A stretch of 64,000 nucleotides of DNA from an uncultured Oscillospiraceae bacterium (GCA_900552945.1 USBI01000003.1:13068-77067), one strand, 5' to 3'; positions 38,007-47,933 are shown, counted from the stretch's first letter. Notes: generated by a model not told the origin, from the sequence alone. Numbers and translations are program-made.

Positions 38007-39953
38007 TTATTCGTCTACTTTATATGTTACAACGGCAGGGCGGAATTCTTTTCCGTTTCCTTCATAGAAACGGCTGAAGATTTCGTAAAATTCAAGTCTC
38101 AATACCTGAATTCCAACGATCAACCCTTCCATTGCCATAACAAAAAGATTGCCTACGACGAAGATGATCGGGCTTCCAACGCCGCCGATCATTTCCATTA
38201 ACGTGAGCACGACCGCCATCATGCCCGCGTGGCTCAGAACAAATCCGCCAACACGCAGGAATGAAACGGTGTTTGTAATATAGCTTAAAACATTTTCAAA
38301 CAACTCAAAGAAGTTGGTTACAATAAATCCGCCTATGCCGTCTTCCGGTTTTAAATCTTTGCGTTTGGAAACCCATTTCGCAAGCGGTTCCCGCAGAAAA
38401 ATCAGAAGCAGGGGAAGAACGATGCAAAGAATAATAAAGAGCGGATTTAAAACGTTAATGTTAAAGAACATGAGCAGTGCAGCAGCCGCAATGACAGAAA
38501 CATAAAATACCAGGCCAGCGACCCCATTGTTACCGAAAATGGACCGTTCATAGTCTCGCTTCTTTAAACTAAGTATAATGTTGATCAGGATGGATACGGT
38601 GATCAGCACCGCGCCAATCCCAATGGCTACCAGCAGAAGCATATTGGTCGTTTCCGGGTCAAATACCTCAATCGGCTTACCGGGAAATCCAAGAACATTG
38701 ATAAAGAACGGGTCCAGCAGATGCTCCAGTCCAAAAACAGAACCGTATGCCGTGCCGAAAATCGCACTGAAAATTCCGACTCGCGCCAGAATACGGCCGA
38801 GCATCATTTTTTTCAGCTTCCACATCAAAAGCCCGATAACCGAAAGCAGCAACCCCTGTCCCAGGTCACCGAACATCATGCCAAACAAGAAGCAGTAGGT
38901 GTATGCGACCAATGGAGTCGGATCAAACCCTCCGTATTCGGGAAGCCCATACATGGAAACGAACATTTCAAACGGCCGGGTAAACCAGTTGTTTTTGAGT
39001 TTAACCGGAGGAGTAAGCCTCGGATCGGCGTCATCTGCGCGAGTGACACAGTCGCAGCTTTGAATGCTCTCAAACAGTTTTTTGAATGCTTCCGCGTTCT
39101 TTTGGGGGATGAATCCCACCAGAAAAAACTGTTCCTGTCGAACCACCACATATTTATGCAGTTCAAACGTGTCACTTTCGAACTTTAACACGGAAAAGAT
39201 TTGCCGCAGCATCACGCGGGAATCGGCAGAAAGCTGCTTTAGTTGTTCTTCTGTTTTTTTTAATTCGTTTTGATTCTCTTCCAGCATCCGGGTAATGTTT
39301 ACAATTGCCACATCCGGAGTTTGGTGTGCGTAATCCGGTATTCGTATCCGCTGGAAAAAGAGAGAACGAAAAATTCCATCAATCTCTTCTTTGATTACAG
39401 TTGGAACAAAATAAACGCCCCAATGATACTGTTCATCCACATCAAACGTAAAGAAGAAAAAGGGTTTGTCATTGTAGTAATCCAGCTTGGAAAAACTGTC
39501 ATTCGGGAGGATACCGAAGCGGGAAGACACGGCTTTGCAGGCGAAGATATCATCAAATTTTTCCGCAAGCCCTTTCATGTGTTTGAGCTGCACGAGCGCC
39601 TGCTCGTTTTGCGTGACCTTCTCAGAAAGTTCCTCTTTTTGAAGGCGAAGCTGCTCATACTTGTTTTCCAGCTCGGTCACCTTTTCTTCAAATTGAGAAG
39701 GCCGCAGCTTGAGACTGCCGGTATCTTCATACATCAGTTTAAAGCCAAGGCGGTAAGACAGGTCAACCAAGCGCTTGATGAGGCTGCTGTACGGATTGGA
39801 GTCCTGCAATAATGTTGCGCCGCTCAATTCATCTGCATATTGACTGGCACTTTCCGGATGAAAATAACCGGATTGGCAGCAAACAGTCATTGCACGGTCC
39901 ATATCGTCCACATTGCCCACAATATTCACAAGAGACATTTTTTCAATTGCCAT
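38007..39953 (-). CDS. ntpI: V/A-type ATPase subunit I (membrane stator, a-subunit)
   Basis: 648 residues: a long cytoplasmic N-terminal half with coiled coils (~80-125 and ~210-240), then eight or so membrane helices from about 345 on. These include FGMMFGDLGQGLLLSVIGLLM and FENVLSYITNTVSFLRVGGFVLSHAGM, where the conserved Arg in SFLRVG faces the rotor carboxylate. Ribosome-binding site is weak (AGGTAGGT, distant). Confidence 0.95.
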   Translation of the reverse strand: MAIEKMSLVNIVGNVDDMDRAMTVCCQSGYFHPESASQYADELSGATLLQDSNPYSSLIKRLVDLSYRLGFKLMYEDTGSLKLRPSQFEEKVTELENKYEQLRLQKEELSEKVTQNEQALVQLKHMKGLAEKFDDIFACKAVSSRFGILPNDSFSKLDYYNDKPFFFFTFDVDEQYHWGVYFVPTVIKEEIDGIFRSLFFQRIRIPDYAHQTPDVAIVNITRMLEENQNELKKTEEQLKQLSADSRVMLRQIFSVLKFESDTFELHKYVVVRQEQFFLVGFIPQKNAEAFKKLFESIQSCDCVTRADDADPRLTPPVKLKNNWFTRPFEMFVSMYGLPEYGGFDPTPLVAYTYCFLFGMMFGDLGQGLLLSVIGLLMWKLKKMMLGRILARVGIFSAIFGTAYGSVFGLEHLLDPFFINVLGFPGKPIEVFDPETTNMLLLVAIGIGAVLITVSILINIILSLKKRDYERSIFGNNGVAGLVFYVSVIAAAALLMFFNINVLNPLFIILCIVLPLLLIFLREPLAKWVSKRKDLKPEDGIGGFIVTNFFELFENVLSYITNTVSFLRVGGFVLSHAGMMAVVLTLMEMIGGVGSPIIFVVGNLFVMAMEGLIVGIQVLRLEFYEIFSRFYEGNGKEFRPAVVTYKVDE

Positions 39954-39977
39954 TTATGCTGAGCACCTACCTTAACG

Positions 39978-41021
39978 TTACAGAACCAGTAACTGTTTGA
40001 TTTGAGATGCGGGAACCTGATAGCGGATTCCCTCAATCACTTTGATAATGTTTTTTACTTCAATATTGTTGAGGATAATAAACGCATAAAGAACAGCGGG
40101 GGGGCTTGTTGAAAACCGCATGAGTTTCTTGTTGTATTGATAAATAATCTGGTCCAGATCATGTTCAAATACCAGATTATCGTTTGAATCTTGATTTTTT
40201 CCGTAATAACACTCATGAAAGAGTTCAAAGAATTCATCGGCATTTGGTGCTTCGATCAGCTTTTGAAGCATGCCGTGGTTCAGCTTAAATGAAAAGGGAA
40301 GAATCAAAGATTCAATTTCCTGTTTCTGAGCTCCAAAATATCGCTTTAAGCGATAGATGGTCATAAGATTCGTCAGCGTTACATTGACACGGATGACTTT
40401 TTCCAAATCTTTTCTCGTTTGGCCTCTGAACTTTTTCCGGATGGTTTCCAGCAGGTGTTCATAATGGTAGGTCATCAGTCCTTTTTCGCAGGCCGCATAG
40501 TCAATGGGTTCGCCTGCCGCGGGGCGGAACTGTTCCACGATCTCCTGATAGGGAGTGTGATTTAAAACAGAAAGCAAATCGTCAAACTCGCGCACCTTTG
40601 CGAGTTCCATCATGTCAAACGAAGCATGATGAATAAGGTAAGCCGGAAGATCCAGAATAAAGCTCGACATCGTTCCCGCGTTGAGTGAGAGAACACACTT
40701 TAAAATCTGCTCGATCTCATCCTGCAGAATGAGATAATTATAAAAGTCATTATCTCCGGTAAAGTTGTAACGGCATAATTTGGTATACCGGTTAAACAAT
40801 TCCCGCATTAAAAGACTTTCCAGCTGGCCTCTGTGAATACTGTGTGTATCAATCTGTTCCAGAGCGGACCGATAACAGGTCTCGTCCTTTAAATAAGCGG
40901 CCAATTCGGATACACTGCTTTTGCGCAGCATATCATTATAGTTTTCTTCCGTTAGGCGTTTGCCATACATACACTTTGCCTTAGCGGAAATTGTATTGCC
41001 CGAGAGGGATGTCGCAAACAT
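39978..41021 (-). CDS. ntpC: V/A-type ATPase subunit C (rotor-ring cap)
   Basis: 347-residue helical subunit (archaeal C, eukaryotic d) linking the rotor ring with the central stalk. N-terminus SGNTISAKAKCMYGKRLTEENYNDMLRK and the later LILPFSFKLNHG..LVEAPNADEFF-type segment (here KLIEAPNADEFF) fit. ATG preceded by AGGTGAG. It follows the G/H-like gene by four bases. Confidence 0.92.
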   Translation of the reverse strand: MFATSLSGNTISAKAKCMYGKRLTEENYNDMLRKSSVSELAAYLKDETCYRSALEQIDTHSIHRGQLESLLMRELFNRYTKLCRYNFTGDNDFYNYLILQDEIEQILKCVLSLNAGTMSSFILDLPAYLIHHASFDMMELAKVREFDDLLSVLNHTPYQEIVEQFRPAAGEPIDYAACEKGLMTYHYEHLLETIRKKFRGQTRKDLEKVIRVNVTLTNLMTIYRLKRYFGAQKQEIESLILPFSFKLNHGMLQKLIEAPNADEFFELFHECYYGKNQDSNDNLVFEHDLDQIIYQYNKKLMRFSTSPPAVLYAFIILNNIEVKNIIKVIEGIRYQVPASQIKQLLVL

Positions 41022-41025
41022 GTTC

Positions 41026-41340
41026 TCACCTGCCTAAAACGCGGCTGTAAAGATCGTCTTCCCAGATCTGATGGTTCTCGTCATATACTTTTTTCAGAGC
41101 GGAAAATGCTTTTTGTTTGTTTGCTTCAATCTCTGCGCATTTTTCATTTGCATATTCCTGTTCTGTTCTGCGAACTTCATCCAGATGCTTTTGCGCACGC
41201 TCGCGCATCTTTTTTCGGAGTTCTTCGTTTTCGTGCTCAAGCTGTTTTTTTAATACCTCGTCTTTGATTCGGTTTGCTTCTTCCAGCTTGGCACTGGCTT
41301 GTTTATCAATTTCGATGATTTCTTTGATGATCTCATCCAT
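41026..41340 (-). CDS. V/A-type ATPase G/H-like peripheral stalk subunit
   Basis: 104-residue, almost wholly coiled-coil and highly charged protein (MDEIIKEIIEIDKQASAKLEEA..). Position as the first V-ATPase gene, next to ntpI/ntpC, matches the subunit that pairs with E in the peripheral stalk (NtpF/G/H in other naming schemes). ATG 41340 has AGGTGA six bases upstream. Function assigned by context and coiled-coil character. Confidence 0.78.
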   Translation of the reverse strand: MDEIIKEIIEIDKQASAKLEEANRIKDEVLKKQLEHENEELRKKMRERAQKHLDEVRRTEQEYANEKCAEIEANKQKAFSALKKVYDENHQIWEDDLYSRVLGR

Positions 41341-41360
41341 CTGCTTCACCTGATTTCCAG

Positions 41361-42716
41361 TTAGTTCTTTAGGCTCTGCATCGGCGCCGGTATCTGACCG
41401 CCTCTCTTAATAAATTTGGAGGAGGAGTAAGAGTTGATTTTCATGACCGGTCCGCTTCCGAGCAGTCCGCCGAAATTCAGTTCGTCGCCTTCTTTTTTGC
41501 CAATTGCCGGGATCAGACGAACCGCGGTGGTCTTGGAGTTGACCATGCCGATCGCGGCTTCATCCGCAATAATTGCGGCAATGGTATCCGCCGGAATATC
41601 ACCCGGTACAACGATCATATCCAGTCCGACGGAGCATACAGCTGTCATTGCTTCCAATTTTTCAATGGAAAGGGAACCGCAGCGTGCAGCATCAATCATG
41701 CCTGCGTCTTCTGTGACCGGAATAAACGCGCCGGAAAGTCCGCCGACTTTGCTGGAAGCCATAACGCCGCCTTTTTTCACAGCGTCGTTAAGCATGGCAA
41801 GAGTAGCGGTTGTTCCGTGTGTTCCGCATTTTTCAAGGCCGATCTCTTCCAGAATGTGAGCGACCGAGTCACCGACAGCCGGAGTCGGCGCCAGAGAAAG
41901 ATCAACAATACCGAACGGAACACCCAGCCGTTTGGATGCTTCTGTGCCGACCAGCTGACCCATCCGCGTAATTTTGAAAGCGGTTTTCTTAATGATATCG
42001 GCGATTTTGGTAATATCCGCGTCTGGATATTTCGCAAGTGCCGCGCGAACAACGCCCGGCCCTGAAACGCCTACGTTGATCATGCAGTCCGGCTCTCCAA
42101 CACCGTGGAACGCACCGGCCATAAACGGGTTGTCTTCCGGAGCGTTGCAGAATACAACGAGTTTTGCTGCGCCAATACAGTCACGGTCTGCGGTGAGTTC
42201 TGCCGTGCGTTTTACCACTTCGCCCATCAATCCGACTGCATCCAGATTGATGCCCGTTTTGGTGGAGCCGATGTTGACCGAGGAGCAGACATTTTCCGTT
42301 ACAGCAAGCGCTTCGGGGATCGAACGGATCAGCGCTTCGTCACCTGCGCTGTATCCTTTCTGGACAAGCGCAGAATAACCGCCGATGAAGTTTACCCCGC
42401 AGGTCTCTGCACAGCGCTGAAGGGTTTTTGCAAATTTTACTGTGTCGCCTTTCGCCGCAGCGGCGAGGATGGCGATCGGTGTAACGGAAATACGCTTATT
42501 AATAATAGGTATCCCATATTCCGTTTCGATATCCTCTCCAACCTTGACCAGATTTTTGGCAAGACGGGTGACTTTTTCATACACCTTCTCGCAGGAACGG
42601 TCAATATCCGGGTCAATGCAATCCAGCAGCGAGATACCCATAGTAATGGTACGGATGTCAAGACACTGATCCTGGATCATCCGTATGGTTTCCAGAATGT
42701 CGTAGGTATTTAACAT
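41361..42716 (-). CDS. DUF711/UPF0210 (PFL family) protein
   Basis: 451-residue protein of the UPF0210 family, with similarity to pyruvate-formate-lyase-type folds but no known reaction. Recognisable: [101 protein letters not shown]. It is nearly always next to a small ACT-domain protein, as here (11 bases apart). AAGGAG precedes the ATG. Only 20 bases separate it from the first V-ATPase gene. Confidence 0.92.
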   Translation of the reverse strand: MLNTYDILETIRMIQDQCLDIRTITMGISLLDCIDPDIDRSCEKVYEKVTRLAKNLVKVGEDIETEYGIPIINKRISVTPIAILAAAAKGDTVKFAKTLQRCAETCGVNFIGGYSALVQKGYSAGDEALIRSIPEALAVTENVCSSVNIGSTKTGINLDAVGLMGEVVKRTAELTADRDCIGAAKLVVFCNAPEDNPFMAGAFHGVGEPDCMINVGVSGPGVVRAALAKYPDADITKIADIIKKTAFKITRMGQLVGTEASKRLGVPFGIVDLSLAPTPAVGDSVAHILEEIGLEKCGTHGTTATLAMLNDAVKKGGVMASSKVGGLSGAFIPVTEDAGMIDAARCGSLSIEKLEAMTAVCSVGLDMIVVPGDIPADTIAAIIADEAAIGMVNSKTTAVRLIPAIGKKEGDELNFGGLLGSGPVMKINSYSSSKFIKRGGQIPAPMQSLKN

Positions 42717-42727
42717 AAAGCTTCTCC

Positions 42728-42997
42728 TTAAATTCTGTGCATGGAATTAAAGATGTCTTCGTGCATTGCATGAACCGAAATGTCCATTTCTTTTCCAAGC
42801 GCATCCAAAGCGGCGGAAAGTTCTTTGTATTCAACATTGATTTTTGAAATATCCGCCAGCATGATCATACAGAACAGATCCTGTAAAACAGACTGGGTCA
42901 CTTCAATGATATTCGCGTTATACTTGGCACAAATGCCGCTGACTTTTGCAAGAATCCCTACAGTGTCCTTGCCGATAACGGTAATAACTGCACGCAT
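42728..42997 (-). CDS. ACT-domain protein (UPF0237 family)
   Basis: 89-residue single ACT domain ([42 protein letters not shown]..), related to the GcvR-type N-terminal ACT. ACT domains bind small ligands, usually amino acids. The start ATG 42997 follows GGGAGG; the 13 codons upstream that stay open are not part of the family. It always seems to accompany DUF711 proteins and may regulate them. Probably the first gene of the V-ATPase transcript. Confidence 0.92.
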   Translation of the reverse strand: MRAVITVIGKDTVGILAKVSGICAKYNANIIEVTQSVLQDLFCMIMLADISKINVEYKELSAALDALGKEMDISVHAMHEDIFNSMHRI

Positions 42998-43039
42998 GAA
43001 AAATCCTCCCGAAATATGTTTTCGATTCATCTTCAACGG

Positions 43040-43068
43040 ATATTACTATCTTACTATATTTGTTACAA
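43040..43068 (-). promoter_or_regulatory. Candidate promoter for ACT-DUF711-V-ATPase operon
   Basis: On the minus strand: TTGTAA (43068-43063), 17-bp spacer, TAATAT (43045-43040), about 43 bases before the ACT start. The -10 is 4/6. Confidence 0.45.
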
Positions 43069-43132
43069 GATTGGAATGAAAGATATGCACAAAGATTAGC
43101 TTGCTAATTTTGAAAAATTGTCAATTATGTGC

Positions 43133-43161
43133 TACACAGAAGCTCGTTTTTTCGATATAAT
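43133..43161 (+). promoter_or_regulatory. Sigma-A promoter for PHP phosphatase
   Basis: TACACA (43133-43138), 17-bp spacer, TATAAT (43156-43161), about 57 bases before the start codon. Confidence 0.65.
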
Positions 43162-43217
43162 ATTTTTGTCAAATATTTGTGTTTTAAATATTGATATGCA
43201 GGATTGGTGATGAGAAT

Positions 43218-44027
43218 ATGCAAAAATATATTGATTTACACAGCCATTCATCCCATTCGCCGGATGCGGATCATTCGGTTGCCGACATGTGCCGCACAGC
43301 GGAAAAGATGGGCTTGTACGCTTATGCGATTACAGATCATTGTGAAATGAACGACTTTGTCGGGGGCGGTTATGCGAAGAACATTCCCGCCTCTCTTGCA
43401 GAGATGGAACAGGTCCGCTCGTCGGAAGAATGGAAAACCGTTCTTCTCAAAGGCATCGAGGTAGGGCAGGCACTGGAAAATAAAACGGTTTCTGAAGCGT
43501 TTCTGGATGATGTTTGGGGGAAAACGGATTTTATTCTGGGGTCTCTTCATAATATGATCGCTTATACGGATTTTGCGTTTCTGGATTATCAAAATGAGGA
43601 TATACCAGCGCTTTTAAAACGCTATTTTACCGAGTTGCTTTCTTTAGCGGATTGGGGACGCTTTGATTCGCTTGCACATATGACCTATCCGCTTCGTTAT
43701 ATGAAAGCGCAGGGCTTTGAGGTCGATTTGGACCCGTATAAAAAACAGATCGATGAAATTTTGTCCTGCCTTGCCAAAACAGGGCATGCTTTGGAAGTCA
43801 ATACCTCCGGTCTTCGGCAGACCATGCGGGAAACGATGCCGCCGTTTTGGGTTGTTCGCAGGTTTAAAGAACTTGGCGGGCACTATGTGACGGTTGGGTC
43901 GGATTCCCATTGCACGCAGGATGTTGGAAAGGGAATTGCTGAGGCAATTTCCTTAATAAAGGAAGCCGGATTTCAAACACTAACTTATTATGTGCAGCAT
44001 AAGCCGGTCGAATTACCGATTTTGTAA
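43218..44027 (+). CDS. PHP-domain histidinol-phosphatase-like protein (HisJ type)
   Basis: 269-residue PHP metallophosphoesterase. Metal motifs in order: DLHSHSSHSPDA (HxH), AITDHCE, a Glu in LLKGIEVGQ, LGSLHNM, and the C-terminal SDSHCTQDVG. Closest in layout to HisJ histidinol phosphatases, but no other his gene is in the window. The ATG is 43218 with GGTGATGAG upstream rather than the ATG nine codons earlier. Monocistronic between two promoters. Confidence 0.85.
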   Translation: MQKYIDLHSHSSHSPDADHSVADMCRTAEKMGLYAYAITDHCEMNDFVGGGYAKNIPASLAEMEQVRSSEEWKTVLLKGIEVGQALENKTVSEAFLDDVWGKTDFILGSLHNMIAYTDFAFLDYQNEDIPALLKRYFTELLSLADWGRFDSLAHMTYPLRYMKAQGFEVDLDPYKKQIDEILSCLAKTGHALEVNTSGLRQTMRETMPPFWVVRRFKELGGHYVTVGSDSHCTQDVGKGIAEAISLIKEAGFQTLTYYVQHKPVELPIL

Positions 44028-44083
44028 AGTTGTGGTTTGCTTTTTGCTTGAACCCGTGTTCCGTCTTGAAGCTTTGCTGTGAA

Positions 44084-44112
44084 TGGACAATTTGAAAAGA
44101 TGCTGATATAAT
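44084..44112 (+). promoter_or_regulatory. Sigma-A promoter for the lrp-aminotransferase unit
   Basis: TGGACA (44084-44089), 17-bp spacer, TATAAT (44107-44112) with TGA directly upstream (extended -10). The leader is about 85 bases. Lrp proteins often control their own promoter, but I could not define an operator. Confidence 0.8.
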
Positions 44113-44204
44113 AATGGTATTTTCACCGAAAGCTCGGGAAAAATTGGGTTTATCATCACTTTTTGTGCATAACCTGTTTATAAATGTATAGGAGGAGACG
44201 TCAG

Positions 44205-44684
44205 ATGGATAAATTATTGTCTTTGCTTAATGAAAACGCAAGATTTTCCAATAAACAGTTGGCGACCATGCTTGGCACGACCGAGGAAGATATCGAAAAG
44301 CAGATCGCTGCTTATGAGAAAAAAGGGATTATCCGTGGCTACAAGGTGCTGCTTGACCACGAACAGATTGACGAACAGGCGGTTCAGGCGATTATCGAGG
44401 TAAAAGTGTCTCCTAAACGCGATCTTGGTTTTGAGGACATTGCCCGGCGTATTATGGCTTACTCTGAAGTGGACACTGTCTATCTGATGTCCGGCGGCTA
44501 TGATCTGCTGGTGATTCTGGAATGCAAAACGTTTAAAGACATCGCTATGTTTGTTCAGCAGAGACTTGCAGCGCTGGATTCCGTCCTTTCCACCGCAACA
44601 CACTTTGTATTGGTGCGTTATAAAGAGAAAGGCGTTGTGCTCAGCGGAAGCGATACTGACCGGAGAAGGAGTGCGTTGCTTTGA
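44205..44684 (+). CDS. Lrp/AsnC family transcriptional regulator
   Basis: 159 residues: N-terminal winged helix-turn-helix (1-55, LLSLLNENARFSNKQLATMLGTTEEDIEKQIAAYEKKGIIRGY) and a C-terminal RAM effector-binding domain (~65-145). AGGAGGAG precedes ATG 44205. The downstream aminotransferase begins at the TGATG overlap, so the regulator likely senses an amino acid handled by that enzyme. Confidence 0.93.
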   Translation: MDKLLSLLNENARFSNKQLATMLGTTEEDIEKQIAAYEKKGIIRGYKVLLDHEQIDEQAVQAIIEVKVSPKRDLGFEDIARRIMAYSEVDTVYLMSGGYDLLVILECKTFKDIAMFVQQRLAALDSVLSTATHFVLVRYKEKGVVLSGSDTDRRRSALL

Positions 44685-45877
44685 TGGATTATTCCTCTCT
44701 TATGTCCCAAAAGGTGCAGCAGATCAAACCTTCCGGGATTCGTAAGTTTTTTGATATCGCGGAACAGATGGACGATGTCATCTCTCTCGGCGTAGGAGAC
44801 CCGGACTTTAAAACTCCGTGGGCAGTTCGCCACAGAGGCATTGAAACACTGGAACGCGGTATGACGCGTTATTCCGCTAACGCCGGCTTGTTCAGCCTGC
44901 GCGAAGAGATTGCGCGGTATATGCAGCGTAAATATAATCTTTCCTATGAGCCTAAAGACGAGATTTTGGTTACAGTCGGCGGTTCAGAAGCCATTGACCT
45001 GTGCATTCGCGTGTTTGTGGAACCGGGCGATGAGGTACTGGTTGTAGAACCTTCGTTTGTTGCATATACGCCGATTGTCAGTGTCTGCGGCGGTGTTCCG
45101 GTTCCAATCCCGACCAAAGCTGAGAACGGGTTCCGCCTGACAGCGGACGAGCTGCGCGCAAAAATCACACCGAAAACGAAACTCCTTGTCCTGCCTTTTC
45201 CCAACAACCCAACGGGTGCCGTCATGCGCAGGGAACATTTAGAGGAGATCGCCGAAGTTTTGCGTGAGTCAAATATCATTGTTCTTTCCGATGAGATTTA
45301 CGCGGAACTCACTTATGGAGAGCGTCCGCATGTTTCTATTGCTGAGATTGAAGGAATGAAAGAGCGCACTGTTGTTATCAACGGTTTTTCCAAAACCTTC
45401 AGCATGACCGGATGGCGCCTTGGATATGCGGCGGGGCCGAAACCAATCATCAAACAGATGACAAAGCTTCATCAGTTTGCGATTATGTGCGCACCTACCA
45501 CAAGCCAGTACGCGGCAATTGAAGCACTCAAAAACTGTGACGACAGTGTTCGCGAAATGCGGGACGATTACAATATCCGCCGGCGTCTGGTCATTGATGG
45601 ATTTACTTCCATCGGTTTGCCGTGCTTTGAGCCGGAGGGAGCGTTTTATATCTTCCCGTCCATTCAGTCGACCGGCCTTACTTCGGATGAATTCTGTGAA
45701 AAACTTCTTTATTCCAAAAAGGTCGCCGTTGTGCCCGGTACTGCTTTCGGTGAAAGCGGGGAAGGGTATATTCGTGTTTCTTACTCTTATTCAAAGAAGC
45801 ACCTGCTGGAAGCAATCTCACGCATTGGTGAATTTATGAAAGATTTGGAAAAGGAACGGGAAGCATGTCAAAAATAA
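44684..45877 (+). CDS. Class I/II pyridoxal-phosphate aminotransferase
   Basis: 397-residue fold-type I aminotransferase. LGVGDPDF at the N-terminus, PFPNNPTGAVM, LSDEIYAELTYG, and the PLP lysine K237 in NGFSKTFSMTGWRLGYA, then an Arg near the C-terminus (GYIRVSYSYS) for the substrate carboxylate. Substrate (aspartate or aromatic/branched amino acid) is not clear. It overlaps the Lrp gene by one base and the next gene by 13. Confidence 0.92.
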   Translation: MDYSSLMSQKVQQIKPSGIRKFFDIAEQMDDVISLGVGDPDFKTPWAVRHRGIETLERGMTRYSANAGLFSLREEIARYMQRKYNLSYEPKDEILVTVGGSEAIDLCIRVFVEPGDEVLVVEPSFVAYTPIVSVCGGVPVPIPTKAENGFRLTADELRAKITPKTKLLVLPFPNNPTGAVMRREHLEEIAEVLRESNIIVLSDEIYAELTYGERPHVSIAEIEGMKERTVVINGFSKTFSMTGWRLGYAAGPKPIIKQMTKLHQFAIMCAPTTSQYAAIEALKNCDDSVREMRDDYNIRRRLVIDGFTSIGLPCFEPEGAFYIFPSIQSTGLTSDEFCEKLLYSKKVAVVPGTAFGESGEGYIRVSYSYSKKHLLEAISRIGEFMKDLEKEREACQK

Positions 45878-46995
45878 GTTGTCAGCGTGTGGATTCCTAC
45901 AATCCGGCCGCCGTTCTGCATGCGGTAGAAACTCAGTTTGAACAGCTTTCTCTGGCTTCGTTGCTGAAACCGGGTATGCGGGTTGCGATTAAACCAAACC
46001 TTCTCATGAAGCGATCGCCGGAAGAATTTACTACAACTCATCCGGCAGTAGTGGGTGCGATTATTGACTGCTTGAAGCGGCTCGGCATTACGGATATTGT
46101 CATTGCGGACAGCCCCGGCGGCCCTTATTCCAAGCCGCTTCTCAACAGCATTTATCAAACATGCGGGTATACGGAGCTTGCGCAGAAACACGGTGTGCGT
46201 TTGAATGACCAGACTGGCTATTCGGAGGTGCGCCGAGAAGAAAACCATCTCTGTAAGTCGTTTTACCTGATTGACCCGGTGGTTCAGGCTGATTTTGTGA
46301 TCGACGTCTGCAAACTGAAAACGCATGGCATGGTAGGACTCAGCGGCGCAGTAAAAAACCTGTTTGGCTGTATCCCCGGTCTGATGAAACCGGAGCTTCA
46401 TTTTCGTTTTTCGGAAGAACGGCATTTTTGCGAGATGCTGGTCGATTTGTGCGAAACGGTTCGTCCGTCGGTTGTGTTTGTGGATGCAATTGATGCAATG
46501 GAGGGGGATGGACCTTCCAGCGGTTCGCTTCGTCATACAGGCATGCTTCTTGCGGGGACCAATCCGTATGATATCGACCTTCTTCTGTGCAAGATCATCG
46601 GAATGGACCCTCAGTCGATTTTGACCGTGAGCGTTTCGCTGAGAAGAGGGCTTGTCTCTGCCTATTCTGCGGACGATTTGGTTGTTTTAGGTGACCCGGT
46701 GGCGCTTTTTTCCGACTTCATCAAACCGCTTTCACATGGGGTTGATTTTTCCAATTCCATGCCAAAGTGGGTTCCAAGAGGACTGGTGAAACGGTTTGCT
46801 CCGCATCCGAAAGTGGTTCGAAAGGGCTGCGTCGGCTGCGGCAAATGTGCGCAGAACTGTCCGGCTCACACCATTGAGATTATCAGCGGAAAAGCGCATA
46901 TTGATTACAGCCGTTGTATCAAATGCTACTGTTGCCATGAAATGTGCCCTGTGCGTACGATTATTATCAAGCGCTCGCGGTTTTACCGGATATAG
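45865..46995 (+). CDS. DUF362 protein with C-terminal 2[4Fe-4S] ferredoxin domain
   Basis: 376 residues: DUF362 domain (~30-245; KPNLLMKRSPEEFTTTHPAVV, KLKTHGMVGLSGAVKNLFGCIPG) and a ferredoxin domain at about 320-365 with two cluster motifs, C-x2-C-x2-C-x3-CP (GCVGCGKCAQNCP) and C-x2-C-x2-C-x3-CP (CIKCYCCHEMCP). Electron transfer is clear from the motifs; the reaction is unknown. Start ATG 45865 lies inside the aminotransferase gene. It separates that gene from ispE. Confidence 0.9.
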   Translation: MSKISCQRVDSYNPAAVLHAVETQFEQLSLASLLKPGMRVAIKPNLLMKRSPEEFTTTHPAVVGAIIDCLKRLGITDIVIADSPGGPYSKPLLNSIYQTCGYTELAQKHGVRLNDQTGYSEVRREENHLCKSFYLIDPVVQADFVIDVCKLKTHGMVGLSGAVKNLFGCIPGLMKPELHFRFSEERHFCEMLVDLCETVRPSVVFVDAIDAMEGDGPSSGSLRHTGMLLAGTNPYDIDLLLCKIIGMDPQSILTVSVSLRRGLVSAYSADDLVVLGDPVALFSDFIKPLSHGVDFSNSMPKWVPRGLVKRFAPHPKVVRKGCVGCGKCAQNCPAHTIEIISGKAHIDYSRCIKCYCCHEMCPVRTIIIKRSRFYRI

Positions 46996-47006
46996 GAGGT
47001 GAGCCA

Positions 47007-47876
47007 ATGCCCCGTATGCTTTTGAAAGCGTATGCTAAGCTGAATCTGGCTTTGGATGTGGTTTCTGCCCGCAGTGACGGTTATCATGAGATGGATATGC
47101 TGATGCAGTCTGTTTCCTGCTGCGATTTTATAACACTGGAAACACAGTCGCATGGCGTGACTCTTTCCTGTACCCGGGCTGAGATTCCGTGTGATCAGTG
47201 GAACATTGCTTGGAAAGCGGCAGAACTTTTTTTGGAACGAGCCGGTGTTTTAGGCGGCGTTTCCATCCATATTGAAAAGCACATCCCGGAGCAGGCCGGC
47301 ATGGCGGGCGGCAGTGCGGACGCCGCGGCAGTGCTCATCGGGCTCAACCAGCTGTATGACGGCGGCTTTTCTTTGGAAGAATTGTGCGGTATGGGTAAAT
47401 CGCTGGGCGCGGACGTGCCGTTTTGCCTGACCGGAGGAACCGCGCACGTCACTGGAATCGGAGAGAAAATTTTTCCGCTTTTACCTCTTGGGGACTGCGC
47501 ATTTATCATTGCCAAACCCATGCAGGGAATCTCAACCAAAGCCGCTTTCGAAGCGATTGATTCCGTTCAACCGCTTCAGCATGTTTCTTTGGATCGGATT
47601 CTGTCGGCGGCAGAGCGGAGTGACCTGCCGGGCATTTGTGCGGAGCTTGGCAATTCGTTTGAGCAGGTGACACAGTTGCCGGAAGTATTTGAGATTAAGC
47701 GGAAGCTGGTGAATCTTGGCGCATGCGGTGCTTTGATGAGCGGCAGCGGTTCTGCTGTGTTCGGTATCTTTTTGGATGACAGTTTGGCAGCTAGCGCGCT
47801 TGATCAATTAAAAGGTGATTATCCTGATGCGGTTATTGCCAAGCCGGTTCGAACCGGGGTGGAACCGGTTTTGTAA
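47007..47876 (+). CDS. ispE: 4-diphosphocytidyl-2-C-methyl-D-erythritol kinase
   Basis: GHMP kinase of the MEP isoprenoid pathway, which also supplies the dimethylallyl diphosphate used by MiaA. 289 residues. N-terminal KAYAKLNLALDV, GHMP motif IPEQAGMAGGSADAAAVL, LGADVPFCLTGG, and C-terminal GALMSGSGSAVFG. ATG 47007 follows AGGAGGTGAG 11 bases after the DUF362 stop; the open frame further upstream is inside that gene. Confidence 0.96.
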   Translation: MPRMLLKAYAKLNLALDVVSARSDGYHEMDMLMQSVSCCDFITLETQSHGVTLSCTRAEIPCDQWNIAWKAAELFLERAGVLGGVSIHIEKHIPEQAGMAGGSADAAAVLIGLNQLYDGGFSLEELCGMGKSLGADVPFCLTGGTAHVTGIGEKIFPLLPLGDCAFIIAKPMQGISTKAAFEAIDSVQPLQHVSLDRILSAAERSDLPGICAELGNSFEQVTQLPEVFEIKRKLVNLGACGALMSGSGSAVFGIFLDDSLAASALDQLKGDYPDAVIAKPVRTGVEPVL

Positions 47877-47903
47877 GATAATCTGGAAGAAAATTCCTAT
47901 TTT

Positions 47904-47933
47904 GAATAAGCGTTAAAAAACCGTCCCATACTC
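47904..47933 (+). promoter_or_regulatory. Candidate sporulation-sigma promoter for spoIIR
   Basis: GAATA (47904-47908), 18 bases, CATACTC (47927-47933). This resembles forespore/mother-cell type elements (G-x-ATA and CATA-type -10) more than sigma-A. Transcription would begin near 47940, inside the loop of the hairpin. Weak call from short motifs only. Confidence 0.3.
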
